NCBI GenBank assembly: GCA_002396385.1 | Contig: DGTD01000070.1 | Span: 1-7,414 of the forward strand | DNA: 7,414 nt | Source: Bacteroidales bacterium UBA4345 | GTDB taxonomy: Bacteria; Bacteroidota; Bacteroidia; Bacteroidales; Paludibacteraceae | Direction: 5' to 3' | In this document: positions 1 to 7,189 of the stretch, one piece after another | How positions within the stretch are numbered: position 1 is the stretch's first letter | How the letters are laid out: every line of letters starts with the position of its first letter | Position numbers and translations under genes: made by a program | Notes under the pieces: model-generated | What the model saw: only the letters and a program-made list of their open reading frames with translations | Told to the model about the DNA's origin: nothing | The model's database searches: none

Positions 1-413
1 CAAAAAGGTTGCTGGACGACACCATCAACGGCAACGAGGAGGCGGTTGCCCGCGCACTCGATGCCGCCCACACCGAGGTAACCAATCCGCTAACCTACAA
101 CGACGAGCACTGCTTCCAGAGTGCCATCTGCTTGGCGTATTTCTACGCCAATACCCGCTACACGCTCATCAAGGAGTTGCCGACCGGCAAGGGCTATGCC
201 GACCTGGTGTTAGTGCCTTACTTGCCGAACATACCCGCATTAGTGATTGAGCTGAAGCACAACAAGAGTGCGGAAAGCGCCATCGAACAGATAAAGAAGC
301 GGAACTACTGCCAGGCGTTAGACCAATACTACGACAACCTGTTGTTCGTAGGCATCAACTACGACGAGAAAACCAAGGAACACACCTGCAAGATAGAGCG
401 GTTTGTGAAGTGA
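1..413 (+). CDS. C-terminal part of an AAA-ATPase-like / PD-(D/E)XK nuclease-domain protein (5' partial)
   Basis: The reading frame is open to the left edge (codons K-R-L-L-D-D from base 3), so this is the tail of a longer protein; the in-frame TTG at 9 is probably internal. The visible 136 or so residues match the PD-(D/E)XK domain (DUF1703 / PDDEXK_9 type) that ends AAA-ATPase-like proteins of roughly 500-580 residues, often present in many copies in Bacteroidales and other anaerobes. The nuclease-fold signature is visible: G-Y-A-D-L-V-L-V-P with the acidic residue encoded at 201-203, a beta strand ending in the E-L-K triad (E at 249-251, K at 255-257), then the helix S-A-E-S-A-I-E-Q-I with Q and Y of the usual Q-x(n)-Y element. 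The catalytic residues are therefore intact. The cellular role of these proteins is not established; a DNA-acting or defence-like role is inference. The ATPase half lies outside the window. Stop TGA at 411-413. Confidence 0.85.
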   Translation, partial: KRLLDDTINGNEEAVARALDAAHTEVTNPLTYNDEHCFQSAICLAYFYANTRYTLIKELPTGKGYADLVLVPYLPNIPALVIELKHNKSAESAIEQIKKRNYCQALDQYYDNLLFVGINYDEKTKEHTCKIERFVK

Positions 414-691
414 GGCAAAGCCAGCATTCTGACAGGCAACAGAATTCTCAGACGACACGTATTTCACAGAGTTCCAGACAGAAGCCGTTATTCTGACCGC
501 ACATTTCAGCAAGCGTACTCATTACCACACGTATAGTCAGCTGCCATTGGAAGAACAAAGAGGACAGCGAAGACCGTGTGTCTGTAGAGAGATGCAGTCT
601 TTATAGAAATGAATACAACAAACCAAAACACAATACACATTTGAAAATTTGGCACAACTTTCGCAGTAAAAGCGGAAGAAAAGAATAGAAG
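414..691. other. Non-coding spacer before the DUF5686 gene
   Basis: These 278 bases contain no convincing gene on either strand; the open frames here are short, of biased composition and run antisense into the neighbours. Structure is slight: a 5-bp hairpin at 479-495 (CAGAA / TTCTG, 7-base loop) without a T tail, and an AGAATTCT palindrome near 440-448. No clear terminator for the upstream nuclease gene is visible. The last 90 bases become A-rich and contain two imperfect matches to the Bacteroidota -7 element, CACATTTG (636-643) and AAAATTTG (644-651), 40-50 bases before the ATG at 692. Either could drive the downstream gene, but neither has a TTG at the expected -33 position, so I do not call a promoter. 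Confidence 0.5.
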
Positions 692-3277
692 ATGGGAAAG
701 ACAAAGAAAGCGCAATACTTACTAACACTACTGCTTACCATATTTGGTTTGCAGAACACGCAGGCCGGTAACGTCATATACCAAGGCTTCATTAAAGACT
801 CGATAAGCGGCGAGGCGCTTCCGTTCGCCTCGGTCATCTATAAAGGGACACCATTCGGCACAGAAGCCGACTTACAAGGATTCTACATACTGGAAACAGA
901 CGCGCTAAAATCGGACAAACTGGAATTTTCATACTTAGGCTACAAGACTAAAATTGTTGACCTGCGCAAAGCCGGCCACAGGCTGAACGTGCGTCTTTGT
1001 CCGGAAGATGCGCAAGAGTTAGGAGAAGTGGTAGTGAAAGGTAAACGCCGCGAGAAATACCGCAGGAAAGGGAACCCTTCGGTAGAGTTGATGAAAAAAG
1101 TGATAGCATACCGCGACTCAAACGACATCCGCTCAACCGATTTCTATGCCGTAAAAAAATACGAGCGCGTCATATTAGGGTTAAACAATGTGCAGGCGCC
1201 CAGCGACTCGTTGAAACGTGCGAAACGAAGTTGGGGTTATATATACGACTACATCGACACTTCGGAAGTCTCGAACAAGACCTACCTACCCATTTCGGTC
1301 AGAGAGAACATCAGTGACGTCAGTTACCAGCAGTCGCCCGAGCGGTTGAAACGCACCATCACTGCCCAAAACAACAAAACAATCATGAACATCATGTCGG
1401 AAGAGATGATAGACAACCTTTTAAACGAGTGTTTCACCGACGTGCAAATCTACGATAACAATATCGACATCTTCACCGAGAAGTTCATGAGTCCGCTATC
1501 GTCACTAGCGACCACTTTCTACCACTTCTACATAACCGACACCACCACGCTTGAAGACGGCGAGCGCTACACAGAAATGACTTTTGTGCCAGCCAATTCA
1601 AGCGATCTTGGCTTCACCGGCTATCTTTATATCACCACCGACGGCTCGTATGCGGTAAAAAGGCTGAAAATGGACATACCGCGCGACATCAAGCTCAACA
1701 TTGTTGAAAAAATACACATCGAGCAAGACTTCAGCAAAAACGAAGACGGCAGATGGGCTATAACACACGAGCGCATGATTACCGAACTGGCCCTGTTAGA
1801 CGGTCTGCAAGGCGGTTATGCCAAAAGAGACGCCTACTATACCAACTACCAGTGGCACAACATCGACAAAAAGATATTCAGCCGCGAGGAGAACACTGTG
1901 ACACTAGCCAGTGCCAAGCTACAGGACAACGATTTCTGGACAGCAGAAAGGCCTGACCAACTCAGCAGAAACGAGTCGAGAATCGACACCCTTGTGCAAA
2001 AAATGGACGAAAGCACGCTGTTCAACATTAGCGAATACCTGATAAAGACATGTATTGAAGGCTACATGACCATAGGCAGGCACGGATACTTCGACTATGG
2101 CCGCGTGATGAGCACCTATTCGAGAAACGATTTGGAAGGGAACCGTTTCCGCATTGGAGGAAGAACCAATCCTGCCCTTAACAAACGCATCTTCCTTGAC
2201 GGATATCTGGCTTACGGGACAAAAGACGAGCGCTTCAAGCATAAGGCCGAACTGGAATATTCGTTCCGCGACAAGGAATTCAGCAAGATGGATTTCCCAC
2301 GCCACTCGCTGATGGTTAACACAAGCTACGACTGGGACATTCCTTCCGAGCGTTTCTTAGGCGAATACAACAGCAGTTTCATCCATTCGTTCAAACGTGA
2401 GAAAATCTCACAGTTCGCCTATGTCCGCAGCCAGACCTTCCAATACCTGTATGAGAAAGGAAACGGATTCGGCATGCAGTTCAGCGTCAACCACAAGGAA
2501 GAAAGTCCGGCAGGCGAATTGCGCTACACCCGACTGGCGAATGCGGAAAATGTGGAGCAGATAGAGTTGACCTCGTTTAACGGCACCTTCTCGATTGCTC
2601 CGGGTGTGCACTACTACCAAAACAAGAGCACACGCTACATCATAAACAAAGAGGTTCCACAATTCACGCTCAGCCATACCGTTTCGGCAAAAGACCTGCT
2701 GGGTTCGCAATTCAATTACAACAAGACCGACTTCACCTACCGTCAAAAAATCAGTCTGACACCACTCGGCCACATGTTTGTCACCTTGAAAGCCGGGAAG
2801 ATATGGGACAAAGTGCCCTACCCGTTACTATACATACCTTCCGCCAACTTATCGTACATCAACAGCAAAGAGACCTTCTGGCTGATGAACAACATGGAAT
2901 TCCTGACCGACCAGTTTGCTTCGGTCGACCTGACGTACAACATGAACGGATTCCTTCTAGGCCGCATACCCGGCATCAGGCGTTTGAACATGAAGGAGGT
3001 TTTCCGGTTCAAGGCCATGTACGGCGGGCTGTCAGACAAAAACAACCCCTTCTTAGAGAAGAACGCAGACGACCAGACACTTTTCAAATTCCCCACCGAC
3101 AGAAATGGCAACACCACGGCCTTCGAATTCGACAGCAAGCCCTATATGGAAGTCAGTGCCGGTTTGCACAATGTGTTAAAGTTCTTCATGATAGAAGTAA
3201 CCAGACGCATCAACTACCTCGACCACCCACGGGCATCGAAATGGGGTATAAATGTAGGAATGGGGCTATATATGTAA
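692..3277 (+). CDS. DUF5686 family outer-membrane protein with carboxypeptidase-regulatory-like N-terminal domain
   Basis: This 861-residue protein begins with a signal peptide (K-rich start, hydrophobic L-L-T-L-L-L-T-I-F, likely cut after T-Q-A near residue 25). Residues about 28-117 form a carboxypeptidase-regulatory-like beta sandwich: G-F-I-K-D-S-I-S-G-E-A-L-P-F-A-S-V, then G-T-E-A-D-L-Q-G-F-Y, then F-S-Y-L-G-Y-K-T, closing with L-G-E-V-V-V-K. This is the domain found at the start of SusC-like and other Bacteroidota surface proteins. Next comes the DUF5686 hallmark (N-P-S-V-E-L-M-K-K-V-I at 128-138 and F-Y-A-V-K-K-Y-E at 151-158), followed by a long region rich in aromatic and alternating residues consistent with an outer-membrane beta barrel to the C-terminus. 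No TonB plug domain is seen, so it is not a canonical TonB-dependent receptor. The biochemical function of DUF5686 proteins is unknown. ATG 692 is preferred because it gives the signal peptide; the upstream sequence is A-rich without a clear ribosome site. The protein ends G-L-Y-M, with Met rather than an aromatic residue last. porT follows after 87 bases. Confidence 0.9.
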   Translation: MGKTKKAQYLLTLLLTIFGLQNTQAGNVIYQGFIKDSISGEALPFASVIYKGTPFGTEADLQGFYILETDALKSDKLEFSYLGYKTKIVDLRKAGHRLNVRLCPEDAQELGEVVVKGKRREKYRRKGNPSVELMKKVIAYRDSNDIRSTDFYAVKKYERVILGLNNVQAPSDSLKRAKRSWGYIYDYIDTSEVSNKTYLPISVRENISDVSYQQSPERLKRTITAQNNKTIMNIMSEEMIDNLLNECFTDVQIYDNNIDIFTEKFMSPLSSLATTFYHFYITDTTTLEDGERYTEMTFVPANSSDLGFTGYLYITTDGSYAVKRLKMDIPRDIKLNIVEKIHIEQDFSKNEDGRWAITHERMITELALLDGLQGGYAKRDAYYTNYQWHNIDKKIFSREENTVTLASAKLQDNDFWTAERPDQLSRNESRIDTLVQKMDESTLFNISEYLIKTCIEGYMTIGRHGYFDYGRVMSTYSRNDLEGNRFRIGGRTNPALNKRIFLDGYLAYGTKDERFKHKAELEYSFRDKEFSKMDFPRHSLMVNTSYDWDIPSERFLGEYNSSFIHSFKREKISQFAYVRSQTFQYLYEKGNGFGMQFSVNHKEESPAGELRYTRLANAENVEQIELTSFNGTFSIAPGVHYYQNKSTRYIINKEVPQFTLSHTVSAKDLLGSQFNYNKTDFTYRQKISLTPLGHMFVTLKAGKIWDKVPYPLLYIPSANLSYINSKETFWLMNNMEFLTDQFASVDLTYNMNGFLLGRIPGIRRLNMKEVFRFKAMYGGLSDKNNPFLEKNADDQTLFKFPTDRNGNTTAFEFDSKPYMEVSAGLHNVLKFFMIEVTRRINYLDHPRASKWGINVGMGLYM

Positions 3278-3285
3278 GTTTTTTG

Positions 3286-3293
3286 TAAATTTG
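3286..3293 (+). promoter_or_regulatory. Putative Bacteroidota -7 promoter element for the PorT-like gene
   Basis: TAAATTTG is an exact match to the sigma-ABfr -7 consensus TAnnTTTG and is followed by GC, with transcription expected to start a few bases later, about 3298-3301. That gives a 5' leader of roughly 65 bases before the ATG at 3365. No TTG is found at the -33 position, which would fall inside the end of the DUF5686 gene. Since no terminator lies between the two genes, read-through from the upstream gene is also possible. Confidence 0.5.
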
Positions 3294-3364
3294 CACCAAC
3301 AAATTCCAAATAAAAGCAGTATAGCGTCCGTTTAATAAGAGGCGACATATCACACCAAGACAAA

Positions 3365-4099
3365 ATGAACAGAGTTAAAAGAGCATTCGTGGCGGCAGTT
3401 GTGTTTGCGATAACCGCAAGCACCAGTGCCTTTGCACAATCGGCATATAAAAACTTCGGGAAGGCCTTAAACTTGATTAACGCCGACAACAAGCAGTACC
3501 ATTTCGGCTTTATCCTGGGTTTCAACGCTATGGATTTTGACATATCCCAAAGCAAGGTGACAGCAGACGATGGCAAAATTTGGTATGCCGACGTCACTTC
3601 GTTAGGAACAGGCTTTACGGTAGGTATAATATCAGACCTGCGCCTTGGCGAGTACTTTGACCTGCGTTTCAATCCGGTACTGATGTTTAACGACCGTACA
3701 GTCCACTATGTAGACCAGAAAGGGAAAGCCGCCCCTGAAGACGTCATTGTAAAATCGAGCATTATAGACCTGCCCTTATTAGTAAAGATGCGCGCCCAGC
3801 GTATGCGGAACTTCAGGCCCTACCTGATTGCAGGTCCGGCAGCGACTATCGATTTAAGCCGTTCGCAAGACTGCAACCTTCTGCTGAAACAACTTGACTA
3901 TGGTGTCGAGTTCGGAGTGGGTTGCGACATCTACCTTCCCTATTTCAAGTTGGCACCCGAGTTTAAAATGTTTATGGGCTTTAACGACATGATCGACAAA
4001 GACAGGCCCGACCTGGTAGGCACCAGCAACGAGAAGTGGCAGAATGCCATCAACAAACTAACATCGAGGTTATTTACCCTCACCTTCAACTTCGAGTAA
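3365..4099 (+). CDS. porT: PorT/SprT-like outer-membrane beta-barrel protein
   Basis: The product is 244 residues, about the size of PorT of Porphyromonas gingivalis as I recall it. It starts with a clear signal peptide (M-N-R-V-K-R, a hydrophobic A-V-V-F-A-I core, cleavage likely after A-F-A at residue 24). The mature part opens with Y-H-F-G-F-I-L-G-F-N-A-M-D-F at 45-58, the segment characteristic of the type IX secretion/gliding proteins PorT/SprT, followed by short amphipathic strands (R-L-G-E-Y-F-D-L-R-F-N-P; I-D-L-P-L-L-V-K; R-P-Y-L-I-A-G-P-A) and a final L-F-T-L-T-F-N-F-E strand, as in a small outer-membrane barrel. In P. gingivalis PorT is required for secretion of gingipains by the type IX system. 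No other type IX gene is in this window, and related barrels are annotated as PorT family in species whose system is incomplete, so a role in secretion here is inference. It has its own promoter motif and ends before a strong terminator. ATG 3365 is the natural start and has no clear Shine-Dalgarno sequence. Confidence 0.8.
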   Translation: MNRVKRAFVAAVVFAITASTSAFAQSAYKNFGKALNLINADNKQYHFGFILGFNAMDFDISQSKVTADDGKIWYADVTSLGTGFTVGIISDLRLGEYFDLRFNPVLMFNDRTVHYVDQKGKAAPEDVIVKSSIIDLPLLVKMRAQRMRNFRPYLIAGPAATIDLSRSQDCNLLLKQLDYGVEFGVGCDIYLPYFKLAPEFKMFMGFNDMIDKDRPDLVGTSNEKWQNAINKLTSRLFTLTFNFE

Positions 4100-4123
4100 A
4101 AAACTCAGGCAATAGAAAAAGAC

Positions 4124-4169
4124 GAGAGAGAGCACATCAGAATATGCAGATGCGCTCTCTCTTCTTTTT
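4124..4169. terminator. Bidirectional intrinsic terminator between convergent genes
   Basis: GAGAGAGC (4126-4133) pairs perfectly with GCTCTCTC (4154-4161); the outer A-T and G-T pairs extend the stem to 10, and an inner CATC/GATG helix of 4 bp lies beyond a single mismatch, closing a 10-base loop. On the plus strand it is followed by TTCTTTTT (4162-4169), serving the porT-like gene that ends at 4099. On the minus strand the bases beyond the stem read GTCTTTTTC, so it can also stop transcription of the gene that ends at 4212. Confidence 0.85.
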
Positions 4170-4211
4170 GGAGTCAGTTTCAGGAAATTATTTCGTTTGG
4201 TATCCCAGCCA

Positions 4212-6047
4212 TTACTTATAAAAAGAATTCATATAGAGCAGCTGGCGGTTCATTTCCTCGAAGTTTGGCTGATAGTTGTCGAGTTCATTCATATGGGCAT
4301 CGTAAACCAGCATATCGCCAGACATATTTTTCTGAACGATTGTGCCGTCGGGAAGGATAAATGCAAAGCCATAATAATCGGCAGCCAAATGCCATCCGCG
4401 GTCTGTAGAGTCACTAAGCAGACGGCCGAACGAATAGTCGGAAGTCTTATTGGTAACACCCAACACATCGTGCATAAGGGTCGGCACAACATCGTAATGA
4501 CTGGTTCTATAGGCGACCTCCCGAGGTTGTTTCCCTGGTTGGTAGAGGATGAACGGAACGTGAATTTGCGCATTCGAGAAGTTAGAGCCGTGTCCCCAAT
4601 AATTCTTCTTATTGTCGTTGAACTCCTGCGCATGGTCAGATGTGATAATTACGACTGTATTATCGAGCAAATGCCTTTTCTTCAATCCATCGAGGACAGT
4701 ACCGACCAGCACGTCAATTTGGAACAAAGAATTCCGGTAGAGGTTCCAATACGGAGTCGGGTCAAAATCGGGTCCCAGTTTCATATAGTCGGCAAATTTC
4801 CACGAAGGCGTAAACCGTTCTGTACACTCCCATGGTATTTCAAGCGCATGCGCCATATCGTAGAACAGGAAAGAGAAGAAAGGCTTACCCGACGACGATA
4901 AAGAATCCAAGCTTAACAGGAAGTCGTCAGTAATCCTTTTATCGCGGTCATAGGCAGTCTTCCCGGGTGTATTGACCCGCAAGTTGGGAATTTTTGCGAA
5001 TAATATATCCTTAAACTCAGGATATGCAAGCGACGCACTGGCCAAAATCTGGGTGTTGTACCCTTCGTCCAACAACTGTTCAACCAGCAGGGGCTGTTGG
5101 CCCGAATAGAGAAAATCGTCGTAATAAGAAGGCACAAGCCCTGTAAACAGGCTGAACACGCCGCCCCGGGTTCCCTCGCTACCACTCAGATGGTTGGAAA
5201 AGACCCAAGAAGATTGTGCAAACTTCGCTATATTAGGCGTACATTCCGGAGTGAAAGCCTTGTGTTTCCACGTATCGATAGCGATCAGCACCACATTCTG
5301 GCACGTTGCCAGCGCCGTATCAACCACCAGCCTATTCTTTGGATAGTTGAGGGCACTTCCGTGTTGCACATTGTCTAATCCGGCATCGCCGGCGACAGAC
5401 AAGCCCAGTTTAGCCATCAGTTTATTGGCAGAAACCGGATAGTAATAAGGCAGCAATGCGTTCAAACGACACGACGGTAGTTTATTGGCCTTCGCATAGA
5501 TATGGTACACATTAGCACCCAAAACCGAGAAGAGGGCAAAAAACAGGAAAGGCCTCAACACCCCTATATTTCTCCGATTGGTCCATTCTGCCAACCGGAA
5601 GAGTCCGAACGCCAGAGCAAAGGCGCACAGCAGACCAACAGCCGCACGCATATAAAGCATGACATCGAACACAAAGATGTCGCCCCCCGCCTTCAGCACC
5701 ATTTGCAGCACCATATTGTTGATATGCAGCCGGTATTGGGCATAAACGAAACCGTTCAACACGACCAGCAGGAACAGGAAACCAGAAAGCAGCACCTGCA
5801 GCACATTGGCAACCTTCTTCAAACCAACCAAACGGAACACGGCAGGCAGCAGGAACGTTGGTAGTGCAAAGCCCAAAGCGAGACTGACACACGAGGCGAC
5901 ATAATAGGCAAAACCTCCCCAACCGACAGTGGCGCCAACCGAGGCGTAGTTCCAGTAATTGAGGAACAGACAGGCAACCACCAGAGACGAAAAGATGTAC
6001 CACCGGAACGGCACTTTCAACAATTGGAATTTATTTTTCAACGACAT
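4212..6047 (-). CDS. YejM/PbgA/LapC-like inner-membrane protein (DUF3413-type membrane domain plus sulfatase-fold domain)
   Basis: The 611-residue product has five hydrophobic helices (about 16-33, 46-70, 85-104, 130-152, 163-184), an interfacial stretch (about 185-245) and a periplasmic alkaline-phosphatase/sulfatase-fold domain (about 250-611). Segments resemble E. coli YejM as I recall it: Y-R-L-H-I-N-N-M-V-L-Q-M-V near 105-117, V-Y-H-I-Y-A-K-A-N near 180-188, Y-Y-Y-P-V-S-A-N-K-L near 201-210, then G-V-F-S-L-F-T-G-L-V-P-S-Y near 296-308. In enterobacteria this protein senses periplasmic LPS and controls LpxC turnover through LapB and FtsH. Here the enzyme-type residues remain: D258 (I-A-I-D), candidate nucleophile T293 (S-G-S-E-G-T), D471-H472 (S-D-H) and H486 (W-G-H-G). 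It could be an active phospho-group hydrolase or transferase instead of, or as well as, a sensor. The frame stays open to an ATG at 6146, but that start lies inside the cysK terminator and the ATG at 6068 abuts the promoter element; the ATG at 6047 fits both promoter and family. It is monocistronic as seen here. Confidence 0.85.
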   Translation of the reverse strand: MSLKNKFQLLKVPFRWYIFSSLVVACLFLNYWNYASVGATVGWGGFAYYVASCVSLALGFALPTFLLPAVFRLVGLKKVANVLQVLLSGFLFLLVVLNGFVYAQYRLHINNMVLQMVLKAGGDIFVFDVMLYMRAAVGLLCAFALAFGLFRLAEWTNRRNIGVLRPFLFFALFSVLGANVYHIYAKANKLPSCRLNALLPYYYPVSANKLMAKLGLSVAGDAGLDNVQHGSALNYPKNRLVVDTALATCQNVVLIAIDTWKHKAFTPECTPNIAKFAQSSWVFSNHLSGSEGTRGGVFSLFTGLVPSYYDDFLYSGQQPLLVEQLLDEGYNTQILASASLAYPEFKDILFAKIPNLRVNTPGKTAYDRDKRITDDFLLSLDSLSSSGKPFFSFLFYDMAHALEIPWECTERFTPSWKFADYMKLGPDFDPTPYWNLYRNSLFQIDVLVGTVLDGLKKRHLLDNTVVIITSDHAQEFNDNKKNYWGHGSNFSNAQIHVPFILYQPGKQPREVAYRTSHYDVVPTLMHDVLGVTNKTSDYSFGRLLSDSTDRGWHLAADYYGFAFILPDGTIVQKNMSGDMLVYDAHMNELDNYQPNFEEMNRQLLYMNSFYK

Positions 6048-6069
6048 ATCCGCATTATAATGTTTCATA

Positions 6070-6077
6070 CAAAGATA
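6070..6077 (-). promoter_or_regulatory. Putative Bacteroidota -7 promoter element for the YejM/PbgA-like gene
   Basis: On the minus strand the sequence reads TATCTTTG, an exact match to TAnnTTTG, 22 bases upstream of the preferred ATG (6045-6047). Two TTTG elements lie further upstream, at 6081-6084 and 6094-6097. The farther one is 16 bases from the -7 element, shorter than the usual 19-21, so the -33 match is imperfect. Transcription would start near 6062-6065, giving a short leader and placing the ATGs at 6068 and 6146 at or upstream of the start site. Confidence 0.6.
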
Positions 6078-6123
6078 GTCCAAATCTATGAAACAAACGC
6101 CGGTCAGGCACCACAGATTGCCA

Positions 6124-6165
6124 CCTATAAAGAGAAACGGAGACACCCGATACCGAATGTCTCCG
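6124..6165 (-). terminator. Intrinsic terminator downstream of cysK
   Basis: CGGAGACA (6138-6145) and TGTCTCCG (6158-6165) form a perfect 8-bp GC-rich stem with a 12-base loop. Read on the minus strand the stem is followed by TTTCTCTTTAT, a T-rich tail, 26 bases past the cysK stop codon. The plus-strand side lacks a T run, so it works in one direction. It separates the sulfur genes from the envelope gene downstream. Confidence 0.85.
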
Positions 6166-6190
6166 CTTCGTCGTCAGAAAAAATCTACAC

Positions 6191-7138
6191 TTAAAGAGGA
6201 TATTCTTCAAAAGCATAAAGAATAGTAGAAAGATAACGTTCGCCAGTGTCAGGCAGCAAGGCTACAATCCGCTTACCCTTGTTCTCTGGCAATTTTGCCA
6301 GTTCGAAGGCAGCGAAAGCAGCAGCACCCGAAGAGATTCCGACCAGCAAGCCTTCCTTCTGTGCCAATTCGCGTCCAGTACGGATAGCATCATCGTTTTC
6401 GACCGTAATAATCTGGTCTACCACGGCGCGGTTAAATGTTTTTGGCACAAAACCGGCGCCAATACCCTGTATTTTATGAGGACCTGGATTTCCGCCAGAA
6501 AGGACAGGGGAAGAAGCTGGCTCAACGGCCACAATCTTCACATTCGGATTCTTTTCCTTCAGCAGTTTGCCGACCCCGCTAACAGTGCCACCAGTGCCGA
6601 CGCCAGCAACAAATATATCAACTTGTCCGTCGGTATCGCGCCAGATTTCCTCACCAGTCGTACGATAGTGTTTTTCAGGGTTAGCAAGGTTTTCGAACTG
6701 TTGCAAGATAACCGAACCCGGAATTTCCTGTCTCAGGCTTTCAGCTTTAGCAATAGCCCCCTTCATACCGTCTTTGCCCGGAGTAAGTTCAAGACGCGCG
6801 CCATAAGCCTTCAACAAATTGCGGCGTTCAATACTCATAGAGTCAGGCATAGTCAGTATAAGGTTGTACCCCTTAACAGCCGATACGAAAGCCAGGCCGA
6901 CACCAGTGTTACCACTAGTAGGTTCAATAATAGTAGCACCAGGTTTCAAGATGCCTTTCTGCTCTGCGTCTTCCACCATTGCGAAAGCCACACGGTCTTT
7001 AACACTACCTGCCGGATTAAAGTACTCTAGCTTTGCCACAACAGAGCCAGCAGAAACGCCTTTAAAAGACGCATAACGGTCTAACGATAAAAGAGGTGTA
7101 TTACCGATGAGGTCGGTGAGTTTATTTGCGATTTTCAT
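6191..7138 (-). CDS. cysK: Cysteine synthase A (O-acetylserine sulfhydrylase)
   Basis: This 315-residue PLP enzyme makes cysteine from O-acetylserine and sulfide in the cytoplasm, the last step of cysteine synthesis. All hallmark elements are present: substrate entry I-G-N-T-P-L at 11-16, the PLP-binding lysine K47 in N-P-A-G-S-V-K-D-R, the acetylserine-binding loop T-S-G-N-T-G at 74-79, the phosphate-binding loop G-T-G-G-T at 181-185, I-Q-G-I-G-A-G-F at 223-230, the serine that contacts the pyridine nitrogen in G-I-S-S-G-A-A near 268-273, and the terminal L-P-D-T-G-E-R-Y motif. Length is normal for CysK and there is no cystathionine-synthase-type regulatory extension. The start ATG at 7136-7138 gives the standard N-terminus. 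It lies 51 bases downstream of the MetY-type gene on the same strand with no promoter or terminator visible between them, so co-transcription is likely. A strong terminator follows. Confidence 0.96.
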   Translation of the reverse strand: MKIANKLTDLIGNTPLLSLDRYASFKGVSAGSVVAKLEYFNPAGSVKDRVAFAMVEDAEQKGILKPGATIIEPTSGNTGVGLAFVSAVKGYNLILTMPDSMSIERRNLLKAYGARLELTPGKDGMKGAIAKAESLRQEIPGSVILQQFENLANPEKHYRTTGEEIWRDTDGQVDIFVAGVGTGGTVSGVGKLLKEKNPNVKIVAVEPASSPVLSGGNPGPHKIQGIGAGFVPKTFNRAVVDQIITVENDDAIRTGRELAQKEGLLVGISSGAAAFAAFELAKLPENKGKRIVALLPDTGERYLSTILYAFEEYPL

Positions 7139-7189
7139 ATTGTTCCAATTTTTAATATTGATAGTATAGATGATTAAAGAAGAGCCCGT

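Noticed and set aside
9..413. A complete small PD-(D/E)XK protein starting at TTG 9
   Set aside because: The frame continues open to the window edge, there is no ribosome site in the bases visible, and the family normally carries an N-terminal ATPase region; a partial gene is the simpler reading.
479..495. Small hairpin CAGAA / TTCTG as a terminator for the nuclease gene
   Set aside because: The stem is only 5 bp, AT-rich, and has no following T run on either strand.
426..534. Short repeated words in the spacer: ATTCTGAC at 426-433 and 490-497, ACACGTAT at 455-462 and 527-534
   Set aside because: The offset between the two words differs between copies (29 versus 37 bases) and the bases between do not align, so this is probably chance rather than a duplicated element.
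506..837. Three overlapping minus-strand frames of 63-78 codons across the spacer before the DUF5686 gene
   Set aside because: Composition is Phe/Leu/Cys/Ser-rich as expected for translated A-rich non-coding DNA; two extend into the real signal-peptide coding region, and no promoter is visible.
1919..2305. Minus-strand frame of 128 codons within the DUF5686 gene, and similar frames at 2408-2773 and 2818-3138
   Set aside because: They are antisense shadows of a coherent 861-codon gene; no motifs and no expression signals are seen.
4197..4901. Long plus-strand frame (234 codons) opposite the YejM-like gene
   Set aside because: It is fully antisense to a gene with strong family resemblance, has no recognisable motifs, and its start lies just past the terminator without a promoter. 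It is a shadow frame.
5512..6003. Minus-strand frame of 163 codons inside the YejM-like gene
   Set aside because: It is an alternate frame of the membrane domain, rich in Cys and Arg, and lacks any family motif.
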